DNA of 64,000 nucleotides from Oscarella lobularis (lineage: Eukaryota; Porifera; Homoscleromorpha; Homosclerophorida; Oscarellidae): contig NC_089194.1 in assembly GCF_947507565.1 (NCBI RefSeq), forward strand, positions 1,550,001 to 1,614,000, given 5' to 3'. Positions within the stretch are counted from its first letter, which is position 1. The number at the start of each line of letters is the position of its first letter. The position numbers and the translations under genes were made by a program. Below are positions 12,882-23,702 of the stretch, piece after piece. The notes beneath the pieces are model-generated. The model was not told the DNA's origin and did not search any database. It was given only the letters and a program-made list of their open reading frames with translations.

Positions 12882-15566
12882 ATGCTTCTGGCTCTTCCCC
12901 TTCTGCTGCATCTCCTACTAGTACTTGCAGCTGCTAGTGAGATTGCCAGCTCCGAAAACAAGACGAATTCAAGCTTGTTTCTTCCGCCAAGCAAGCCCAG
13001 AACTGAGATTGAGTTGTCTATCCTGTATGCGAGTACAAGCGTTCTACAGCAGACTCTTCCCCCAACCACTTGGCCCACAATAGACTGGTATCTCCGCCGA
13101 GCTGGACGTTTTTCATATAGCAACATCACAGAACCTCCAAATTACTACTTGCATTCAACTATTTGGCTTAGTCCAACGGAGAACACTAGAGAAGTATTTC
13201 TCGCCTTGTACGTGGCTTATTTCTATAGCCAAGCTATAGTGTTTACCAGTCTGTTGAACTACAAGATGATGGATTCGATTGCGTCGTTTACGACTGGCCT
13301 ATCAGTGGAAACGCCCGTTGTGTCTTTGATTCCTCTTCACAACTGGCAGGCGGAAGCATACAAGGCTCCCTATGTTCTCATTCCTCAGTTTGGTCAACGA
13401 TTTAGAGGTCGTGTTGCCTTGCATCTGATTTTGGCTGGAAAAGCGCAAGACGACAACCTGAAGCTACGAAAAATTCTCATTTTTAAGGAGAACGCAATAA
13501 GTTCAATTCTGAAGGATTTCTACGATGAAGAGGCGTCGTTATTTGAGGTATTGCCTGTCAAAGATGTTTTTGTAAGTTTGGACAATTTAGAAAGAGTTTC
13601 TCATGATCTTGCGGTTGAAACCCCGTATCCTGACGTCATGATCGTCGACTGTTCCTTGGAAATTTTCAGTAAGCTTGCACCTCTTCTACTTGAGCAGAAC
13701 GTGCTAACAAACGAAACCCTTCTCTTATTCTTTCACGACTATCTTGAAATTAATCTGTGGAGTGGACTTGAGCTTCTTTGGAACTATAATATCACGGTTT
13801 ACATTTTTGGACAATGCCGTCCGGAGTGGGAATCCTGTCAGACTGATTCCGATATCTCAAAAAACCAAACCCACAGGACGTTTGAACCCGAAATTTACGG
13901 AGCCCTTTTTCACGACCTATTAGAATTGGCCCTGGAAGCAGGCGAAGCGAGCGACTACGATCCCTCGAACTACAGTTATTTTAATCTCAGCATACCATGG
14001 GTTTGCGACCAGACTCCTGAAAGTTTGGGAGAGTACTATCTCCTATACTATTATTCCTATTACGATTATTACTACTACGAGGAGTTGGAAAGTTACAGGT
14101 ATACAATGCAGATTTGGTACCAACACGATGGAGACAAATTGCTCAACGCTCTCAAGAGCAATTGTTTTAGTGGAAAAGCTGGCACCTTGGCCTTCAGCGA
14201 AGAAACTATCGCCAAATGCATTGACATCAGCGCAGTGGCTGTCTTGCCTCTTAGATTGACAGACGTTTATCAAAATACTAGTGAAATTCACACCCGATCT
14301 ACGTGGAGAGTTGACGGACGATGGACCCAGTCTGAAGGCCTGAGATTAGCACCCCGAATCACCGTCTTCCCCGAAAGAATTCGAGATGTCGAAGAAGAGA
14401 GTGTCTTGAAAGTCATAGCCAAGCACGACTCCCTTTTTCTTTATACAAGCGAAGAAGACGACCGTGACGTTCGAGGAGTCGACGCCGATTTGATAAACTT
14501 TATCGCTCTGAGTGCCGGTTTTTCCAGGATTGAATACACTCTGTGGAATCAAAGCGACGTAGGAATGTTAGAGGCTCTACGTGACCGACATGATTGGGAC
14601 ATGGCTGCTGGTGCTATTGCAGCTGTACCAGATACCGCCAATTTCACTCGATTTTATCACTATTCGTCTGTTGGCATAATAGCACTGCAATCTCAAGAGA
14701 CAGTCTCGTTGGACTATATGTGGAATTTTATGGATCCTTTTCAATGGACGGTTTGGCTAAGCATTTTAGCCATGTTGATTATTTCTGCTTTCGTTGCCAA
14801 ATGGCTTCATCTGGCAGAGTCCCTTCCCGACAGTTTGTGGCTCAGTTTTTGCACGGTGTTCTTTATGAACGAGAATCGTCTCGTCATGACGAACTCTTTC
14901 GGTCGCATTTACATCATCGCTCTTCTCTTCGTCATCGTTGTTCTGATATCATCCTATACGGCTAACATGGTCTCCTTTCTGACATCGGAGCCCGCGACAA
15001 TAGATTTCAATCTTTTGTTCTATCGAAGACGACCTGTTGCTGCTGGAAACGAATTTGGCGAATTAACGTGGCTTGAGCGGTCGGGAATGCGAGATATCGT
15101 GCCAGTGACTGGAGACGAAGAAGCGGTCTCTCTCTTGCTAAACAATTCCGTTGATGCCTACGTGGCTGATGTTCATCTAGTTGACCGGCTTGCTACGACT
15201 TACTGCAATCTTACTGTCGTCCAGCGAAGTCTGTTCAAAAGGCAATTCGCATTTGCTATTCATTACCGTTTTTCTGAGAAGTATGGAAAAGCGGTAGATG
15301 ATGCCATAGTTCAAGCAGTAAATTCCCGTCAGGTTAGTGATTGGCTGCAAAATCATACCGAAATGCGATCTCCCTTGGTTGGGTGTGAGTCGGATCGCGG
15401 CAGTTCGGAGAAGCAATTGGGTTTGAACAACGTTGGGGGAGTGTTTGTAATAGCTGCTAGTGGAGCTGCTCTCTGTGTCGTGATAAAGATGACACAAAGA
15501 GTGGTTTGTAAAAAGAGCAAAATGCGAGTACAGCCAGGCTACAACTCGGCCCGGTCGAAATATTAA
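12882..15566 (+). CDS. Ionotropic glutamate receptor-like channel subunit (intronless)
   Basis: A single exon of 894 codons. I start at ATG 12882, which begins a classic signal peptide (MLLALPLLLHLLLVLAAA); the frame opens upstream only at a GTG. Residues about 25-490 form the amino-terminal LIVBP-like domain with many N-x-S/T sites. Then come ligand-binding lobe S1 (from about 505), M1 (WTVWLSILAMLIISAFVAKW), a pore loop (LWLSFCTVFFMNEN), M3 with the gating signature SSYTANMVSFLT (near 14952), lobe S2, and M4 near the C-terminus (GVFVIAASGAALCVV). This order is diagnostic. Odd points: the conserved ligand-carboxylate Arg of S1, normally in a PLT-x-x-x-x-R context, is not visible in AIAAVPDTANFTRF, so ligand preference may differ from glutamate; and there is a Tyr-rich run near 14031-14103. 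The cytoplasmic tail is short. It is likely a cation channel subunit. Confidence 0.92.
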   Translation: MLLALPLLLHLLLVLAAASEIASSENKTNSSLFLPPSKPRTEIELSILYASTSVLQQTLPPTTWPTIDWYLRRAGRFSYSNITEPPNYYLHSTIWLSPTENTREVFLALYVAYFYSQAIVFTSLLNYKMMDSIASFTTGLSVETPVVSLIPLHNWQAEAYKAPYVLIPQFGQRFRGRVALHLILAGKAQDDNLKLRKILIFKENAISSILKDFYDEEASLFEVLPVKDVFVSLDNLERVSHDLAVETPYPDVMIVDCSLEIFSKLAPLLLEQNVLTNETLLLFFHDYLEINLWSGLELLWNYNITVYIFGQCRPEWESCQTDSDISKNQTHRTFEPEIYGALFHDLLELALEAGEASDYDPSNYSYFNLSIPWVCDQTPESLGEYYLLYYYSYYDYYYYEELESYRYTMQIWYQHDGDKLLNALKSNCFSGKAGTLAFSEETIAKCIDISAVAVLPLRLTDVYQNTSEIHTRSTWRVDGRWTQSEGLRLAPRITVFPERIRDVEEESVLKVIAKHDSLFLYTSEEDDRDVRGVDADLINFIALSAGFSRIEYTLWNQSDVGMLEALRDRHDWDMAAGAIAAVPDTANFTRFYHYSSVGIIALQSQETVSLDYMWNFMDPFQWTVWLSILAMLIISAFVAKWLHLAESLPDSLWLSFCTVFFMNENRLVMTNSFGRIYIIALLFVIVVLISSYTANMVSFLTSEPATIDFNLLFYRRRPVAAGNEFGELTWLERSGMRDIVPVTGDEEAVSLLLNNSVDAYVADVHLVDRLATTYCNLTVVQRSLFKRQFAFAIHYRFSEKYGKAVDDAIVQAVNSRQVSDWLQNHTEMRSPLVGCESDRGSSEKQLGLNNVGGVFVIAASGAALCVVIKMTQRVVCKKSKMRVQPGYNSARSKY

Positions 15567-16029
15567 TTAATGCAAGGTACTTGGTAATATTTCATAGAGA
15601 CACGTTGAACTCGTAAAATAGTGCAACCTCTCAATTAGTGTGCAGGGTTTACTGCGACTACGACTAAACAAAACAGCTGCTGTTTCGACTCATAGACTCT
15701 TGCGACGACCTTGGCTTGTTTCTACAATTTCAACGTTCTATGTAGCCTGTACGCATAGCATTGTCACTTACCATGATAGTGAAATAGCCGTCTATATGTT
15801 CTCTTGCCCAAGTTCCAGAAAATGTAGACGGTTCTGCATAGACAGTCATACGTACAGCTCCTCGCGGTACTGCTACTAATACTATTACTGTAAGCTTCCA
15901 TAGGACAATTCTTGTTGTAGCTTTCAATAGGATCGCCATAATTGTTACAAATACTGGCAAAGTAATGAAGCTTCTCGGATAATCCAAAAACGAAAGTAAT
16001 GTTTCCTTCAAGTTTCAATTTCAAATTAG
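15567..16029. other. Intergenic region with unresolved minus-strand reading frames
   Basis: Between the glutamate receptor stop and the candidate small secreted gene. Overlapping minus-strand frames of 70-93 codons cover 15730-16033, one ending at a good donor (gtaagt near 15771 on the minus strand). They may be further exons of the small gene or noise; no domain is recognisable. Confidence 0.3.
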
Positions 16030-16400
16030 TCAAATTTTTGCCTGTAAAACTGCTGTTGATTGAACCAGTATAAATAACGCAAACAAATTTATACGCGGCT
16101 GCACTGTTAGCTCAGCTGAAAATGTTTCTACTGAATCTGAGATAGTTGTAGTTGGGCACAGCGTCGTTTTTGTGCTAATGTAATCGATTTGGTTGTTTAC
16201 ATCAGCTGCATGAAATGGAATATATATTTTAGGTCAATCAAGTTATAGATTAATAAGATGACATTGAATAATGGCTTACCACATAATTTAAAGCAGAAAT
16301 CCTTGCAGCACGACAGGGAGGCATTGCCGCGAAAAGCTTCAGTGAATAGAGGCAGTAAGGTGATAATAATTGCAAAACTGTAAGAGTGCTCTGCCATCAT
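16030..16400 (-). CDS. Candidate small secreted protein, two exons
   Basis: On the minus strand the ATG at 16400 opens MMAEHSYSFAIIITLLPLF, a convincing signal peptide, then a Cys-rich stretch (SLSCCKDFCFKLC). A donor (gtaagc) follows at 16279, and an acceptor (ttcatgcag) gives exon 16205-16030. The two pieces, 121 and 176 bp, join in frame to 98 codons and a TGA stop. The second exon is Thr/Ser-rich, with one further Cys and a hydrophobic segment (LFALFILV), so a membrane or GPI-anchored product is possible. No family is recognised. The gene would start 185 bp from the MAPKAPK start, head to head. A downstream acceptor could extend the gene to about 15640. Confidence 0.4.
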
Positions 16401-16537
16401 GCACTACAAAGACAAAACTGATACCTGAAGAGAAACGACTGGGAAAAATTGCTAAATTGAAATTAGATATCAGGAAAAGAAGGCACAGTTCAAAGGTGAC
16501 TGGTTTCCTCCTTCCAAAAATAGACTTGACGTAGTGA

Positions 16538-18318
<1,781 letters not shown>

Positions 18319-18774
18319 GTGCTAAGGGGGCCCCCTCCTCGTGCATGAGCCGAGGGATTTGTAGAGTTACGATACAATCGAATGTTCTGTGTACTTGTTA
18401 TGCGTCTCAATTTGTCTCGTGATGTCCTGCCCCTCGACTGTATTGGCCGATTAGAATCTCATTTATTGGTTAGCTGTCGTTCGTCATTCTCGTCGTGTTC
18501 TTTGCCATACCTTTCGTTCCGCAAACGCCTACACGTGCCCACTTCTTGCCCACCCCCTTTTAATTGTATCAGCGTCTCGGCCAATCGAGTGCGGAGATTG
18601 TTGTCATGTGGTTGGCAGCACACCAATGAGGGCTTTACCTTCGTGAAACCTGACTACCCACTTCCTCGTTCGCCGCCAGACCGCCCGCACTCTTATCGGT
18701 ATTTTGTTGCAATTTAGGGAACACTCGCTCTTCGCTCGGTCGCCGAAGCAGAACGAAAAGACGAATAATCGACC
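18319..18774. other. Intergenic gap MAPKAPK / VGLL4
   Basis: 456 bp holding the kinase 3' UTR and VGLL4 promoter. A GGGGCCCC palindrome lies at 18327-18334, just past the kinase stop. No coding or RNA feature is supported. Confidence 0.5.
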
Positions 18775-20377
18775 ATGGAAACGCCTTTCGACGTTCTGAC
18801 TCACGTCGCTCTCCTAGCACGGGAGCAAGGTAAACAAGCGTTTCGCGACTGCCTCGTACCGATCGCTCAAACCGGACGAAACGTACGAGTGGAGGAAAGA
18901 AATCGACAGGAGTCTCGTGGCTCAGTGCCGATTTCTTTCCTCTCTTTCACTGGTCTTGTCATTCGTCACTCTCTAAAAGGTGACGATACGTGGGCGGGAG
19001 GCGTTGTCTCAGACTTTGGTCGTCTTCGTTTGCTCGTTCTTCGCATTCTTATTTGCCCATGTCGTCACTTTCGCTTCTTTTCTCTCGTAGAAATATCCAA
19101 ATCGGTTTCGACGCCGTCTCGAACGCCGTCGCCGGTCAATTCCGACCCCGATTCGGCCTCCTCCGCGAGCGCGTCCCGGCGCACCGGCGTCAAGCGGAAA
19201 GCGGAAAAGGCTCGACTCGTAGACGAAAGACAAAAGAAGCGAACCCCGCCGGCTGCCGCTGCCGGTTCCGCGGAATATCCAGCCACCACCACAGGGTCAG
19301 GAGCCATTCTAAAGTAAGAACGCGTGTCGATACAGATCGATCGGGCGGGGACATCGCGATACCACTTCCAAGATAGACGGCCACCAGGTGTCGTAGAAAA
19401 CGTTTGTTTTGATTTTACCGTGAGGATTGCACCGCCCGCTTTCCGTTGCCCTAGTCTCGTCCCCCTCCTCCCTACAACATGAATTGATTCGATTTGCGCC
19501 CCCTCCGGGCGCGGTAGAGGACTCTTTGTTTTATTGGCCGCGTGCCTCGAATTCAGCGACGAGCACTATAGAACGAGTCTCTGAAATATTTGAGGTTCCC
19601 GCTGCACATTGTTAGCAGGTGTTCGATCGTTGCTCGATCGCTGGACGTCAGCCATCCTAACCACGTTGTTTTTCTTACAGCATTCAAAGGAGATCGCCGC
19701 CACCTCCGCTCCCGCACGCCCCTCCTCCCGGCGTCGCAACTCCGGTCGTCCCGACGACGCTGAGCCCGTGTTCCTGTTGCGGAGGGCCCATTCATTATAG
19801 CCTTCCTCTTCGTCCTACTCCCTACAGTCTTGCGCCGCCGCCGCCGCCGGCTATCTGTGCACCGTCGCATTTTTCGTACTACGCGCGACCGCCGCCGTCG
19901 TCGCCTCATTTTCATTATCCTTCTCAATTCAAATCGTCGGAAGCATCTGCTTTCAGTCCGATATCGAGAGCTGTTGCTGCTCCTCTTGTTTATTCCGCCG
20001 GCTCTCCGCCCTTTTCGCATCACAAGGAAAAGACTCCGATTGCGCGCCCCCTGCCTATACGACCGCGCGGGACTCCTCCGGACTTGCGTTTCGCACCTAC
20101 GCCGCTGTCTTATAAGAAGGAAGAGACGTGCCAAGCCGGTGCTGTAACGACGCGAAAGGCGGGAAAGAAAACTCCAACGGATATGAACATTGACGAGCAT
20201 TTCAAGAGAAGTCTTCAAGGAGATCGCTTGAGACAATTCTATCCTTATCCTACGGACGATAAAGGCTCGGTGGAAAATCATTTCAAGAGGGCCTTGGGTG
20301 ACGAGTGGAATAAAGTAAAAGAGGTCGAAAATGAGCAAGAAAAGAACAACTCGTTACTTAGTCTTAGGATGGTATAA
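18775..20377 (+). CDS. VGLL4: Vestigial-like family member 4 (VGLL4), TEAD co-repressor
   Basis: The N-terminus METPFDVLTHVALLARE closely matches the conserved vertebrate VGLL4 start. A middle exon (about 19092-19314) is Ser/Thr/Pro-rich and includes the basic stretch GVKRKAEKAR, a likely nuclear signal. The last exon (from about 19680) is read in the frame giving Pro-rich sequence and CSCCGGPIHYS. It ends with two tandem Tondu motifs: NIDEHFKRSLQG and, 20 residues later, SVENHFKRALGDEWNKVKE. A pair of Tondu motifs is specific to VGLL4, which competes with YAP/Yorkie for TEAD and so restrains Hippo-pathway output in the nucleus. The stop is TAA 20375-20377. A longer reading frame running through 18832-19091 contains an intron and should not be taken as coding. 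Confidence 0.92.
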
Positions 20378-21024
20378 TACTGTGTAGAGTTTAATTAACG
20401 TACATTTGTGAATTTTTGCATGTAATTATCCGGGACTAGTTGTTTGGCTGACGGTATTCCATCCCGTATTGTCTCTCTTCGCTGGACCGGTGTCCTGCTC
20501 GGCCGTCGTTCTCGACTTTCGAACAGCTACAGTAAGAGTAGTCTGCCAAGCCCATAGCTCGGTACTTTTGCGGCGGGGGCCCCTTTCCTGATCGAAAACT
20601 CGCCCACCGGAAAAGTTTCCCTAGTAAGATTACCAGATCGCCTACAAAGTCTATAAAAATAGAAACGCACACGCAACGATTTTTCGTGGAACATCGCTTT
20701 CTCCCCACTCAATCAACGGTAAACGTAAGATGCATGACCTCACCCCATGCACTCTCTTCCCGTTTTCACTTTCGCTGCAAAGGAGATGGGCAATGCATGG
20801 GCTCCTAGAGAAATCTAGAGAAGACTTACTTATATGGCAAAACGGCGATAAGGGGACGAGCCAGGGATAAAGCCAGGGATTAGGGGAAAACACCTCCGGC
20901 ATTTCCATGTAGATCGTTCTTCCTTCCTTACCTTCTCCTCTTCGCAAAAGCGTAAATAGACAGCGTTTCTACTCGGCAGATAAACTGTTCCAGTGCCGTA
21001 CGGTATCCATTTCCTTGATTACCC
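20378..21024. other. Intergenic gap VGLL4 / UBAN adaptor
   Basis: 647 bp. It holds a TATA-like ctataaaaat near 20651 and a GGGGCCCC palindrome at 20576-20583, both possible promoter parts of the downstream gene. There are short GCCAGGGAT direct repeats near 20862-20880. No coding exon is supported. Confidence 0.5.
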
Positions 21025-23346
21025 ATGTCTCGTACTGACGTAAGCGCCCTATCGCAACAAGAATACGACGAATTTCGTCGCAAGTTGTGCGGCGTCGACG
21101 GACTCGGCTTGGAATTGCATCGTCTTCGCGTCGAAGACGAATCGTTGCGCAACAAAGTGTCGCGTCTCGAACGAGCGTTGGAAAATCTCGAGACGTTTTC
21201 CAACGACTTGCAGAGTCAATTGAATGGCGAATGGGGTCCAGAGACGGTGTCGTTCGTCCTGGCGCAACGAGGTGCGACCGAGGACGCGAAAATAATCGAG
21301 AAACTGAGTCGAGAGAATCAGAAAATGAAGTCGTTAATAGTTCAACGTGGATTAGACAATGTGGAGGAGTTGAGAGAGGTAGACTATTACTTTTATTCAA
21401 AACTTTTAACCGTAGAATTTTTCTTTTTTTTCATTCAGAGAGTGGATGAATTGTCGCAGTTAAACGACGAATTGCGTTTTCAATTGACAAAAAAGAATGA
21501 CGTCGACGATATTTTGAAAATGGTTGAAGTCAAGGAGAGTCTAATTCGTTCGTTGTCCGAGAAATTGGAGCAGTGTCTCGCCAGTCTCGACGAGGAAAGA
21601 GAAGAACGCATGAAAATGGATATGATGTTTAATAGAATGAAGAACACGATGATGACAACGATTCAAGAGTTAGAACTCCAGTTGGGGCAGCAGAAACAAC
21701 ACGAATCTGTCGAAATTGAAATCCAAACGGACATCAACGGCGTAGAATTGGAGGAGTTTAAGGAAGAGATCGAAAGTTACGGAATGGACGAGAGGAAGGA
21801 AGAGGGAACGTCCCCGGCGTTTTCAGAGAAAGGAGAGGAGAATTTCGACGACGACGAGCTCTTTCAATTGCGTGGACAGTTGTCCGAGGAAAAAGTAGAA
21901 AGAGAAACGTGCGAGATTCAAGTCGTTCAGGTTCGTTTTTTCGACGATGACGTCGAGGAGGATAAGAGTCTTTCATTTTTGTTTAGTTATCTGAAATCAA
22001 TGACTCTTTGAATAAAGAATTGAAGAGTTTGAATGAGAAGAGTGCCACCTTGGAGGCAGGATTGAGAGAAGACATTCGCAACGTCAAGAAAAAAGCTAAT
22101 CAACTCGCCCACGACAACGCGATTTTAAAGAGAGAAATGGAGCGGAATATGAGAGAGAAAGAAGACGAAATTCGAGCTCTCGAAGGTAAGTTGAGAGAAG
22201 CGAATGGGGGCGAAAAACTGGCCGTCAAAACGAAAGAAGTCATGACTTTGCGTCAGGAAATTGACATATTTCAGCAGCAGGTGCATATCACTAAAGCCAG
22301 TAGACTCAATTTAATAAAAAGTCCTATTTTTAAGGTTGAAATGTATCAGAAAGACTTCTCCGATCTCCAACGCGACTATGAACGAGCAAAGCAGCACGTG
22401 AATCAACTTAGTAGCGAGAAAAGTTTTCTTCAGCAACAAGCAAGAGAACAAAAACAAAAGGTGAGCTGTTGTTCCCTACGCCTCGTACCATGTCAAACAT
22501 CGCAATAATCGCTGTAACCACAATAGAAGCGCACGGCACACACATGCACGCATAGTAAATAATTGAGTTGAATATTATAAGGACGGAGCGTCGATAAAGT
22601 TAAAGGCTTACGTTTTTTTCGATTATGGCCGTTCTGTACACGGACCCCTTCTTGAAAAAAAATCAAGCGCGATGTTTCCTTAGTTGGATCAAAGCGTGAG
22701 CTATCAACGCGATCTGCAACGCGAGTGCGACATCATACAACAAACCCTATCGTCGACGAATTCTCTCCTGAGAGATCGCACGCAGGAATCGTCGAAAAAA
22801 CAACGCGTCATCGACGAACTTCGTCAACAGTTGCGAGCGCTACGCTACCACCAGTCGGCGGCAACGGCCGAAGCGTCGGTACGAGACGGTGGCGGCAGCC
22901 GCCCGTCATTTGCTCCTCATGACGAACGCGGAGGAGCGGCCGCACCGCCGGATTCCCTCGCCTCTTCCGGATACGGAAGCAGCATGGGATCGCACGGATC
23001 GATTCTGACGCGCGGAAACTACGCTCCTTTGCAGGAGTGGATGAAACGCGAGGGGGTCACGTCGACACTGGGAAGCACCGCGTCGTCGGCTCGTCCTCAT
23101 CCTTCCGCATCTCAGCCCTTTTCCCCTGTAGTTACCCATTCCTCGTCGCTAGTTAGTAGTCCCCCGGAAAAGAGGCCGTTGCCGTCGTCACAGAGACCGG
23201 CAGCGACGACGGCGGCGGCAGATATTAGGTCAGCTGAGTCGTCTTCGAGGTTGCTGGAGTGTCCGCGGTGCGAAGCTCACTTTTCAACGAAGGAATTTAC
23301 TTCGTATAGACGTCATTTAGAGGAGTGTTTGTCGTCGGGCAATTAG
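21025..23346 (+). CDS. Optineurin/NEMO-type coiled-coil ubiquitin-binding adaptor
   Basis: Predicted almost entirely coiled coil, from exons 21025-21378, about 21441-21930, 21987-22279, 22335-22460 and 22684-23346. The exon 22335-22460 encodes EMYQKDFSDLQRDYERAK, followed by VNQLSSEKSFLQQQ. It fits the UBAN (CC2-LZ) motif, which in NEMO, optineurin and ABINs binds linear or K63 ubiquitin chains. The C-terminus is a C2HC zinc finger (LECPRCEAHF...RRHLEECL, near 23253-23332), placed as in NEMO and optineurin. A low-complexity Ser/Gly/Ala-rich linker sits between. The family links ubiquitin signals to NF-kB/TBK1 activation or selective autophagy. I see no clear LIR motif. Whether it is closer to NEMO or optineurin cannot be told by eye. 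Confidence 0.75.
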
Positions 23347-23702
23347 TGCTGTAAAAAGTTCCGTGTCCACGTTCTGTTTCTTTTTTGTTTTGTTTTGTTT
23401 TGTTTTGTTTTGATTTGGAAATAGTTAGAATTCAACTAATGTATTTTATATGACTTTTATTACATGTATAGAGATATACTGTGATTGTGTTTTTCTTCCC
23501 CACAGTGTATATTGAAGGGATAGAAGCACTGAGTGTCGTTTGTCTTTGTACTGCTATATCGGTTCTGGTTAGAAGGCGTGCATAATTGTGGTTAGAGCGC
23601 GTTACGTCGCCGAACGAATACCAGCAGAAGCACTGGAAATCGGCGATTTCGTGTCTGACAACGTTATTGATCGCTTGAATCAATAAAGCGCGCTCCTTTT
23701 TA
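23347..23702. other. Intergenic gap with (TTTTG)n microsatellite
   Basis: 356 bp between genes. A TTTTG pentanucleotide tract of about five to six units lies at roughly 23385-23412. The rest is AT-rich 3' UTR and MITF/TFE promoter sequence without coding signal. Confidence 0.6.

Noticed and set aside
18832-19091. Read-through of VGLL4 exon 1 as coding
   Set aside because: Good donor at 18832 and acceptor before 19092; the intervening residues have no VGLL4 similarity.
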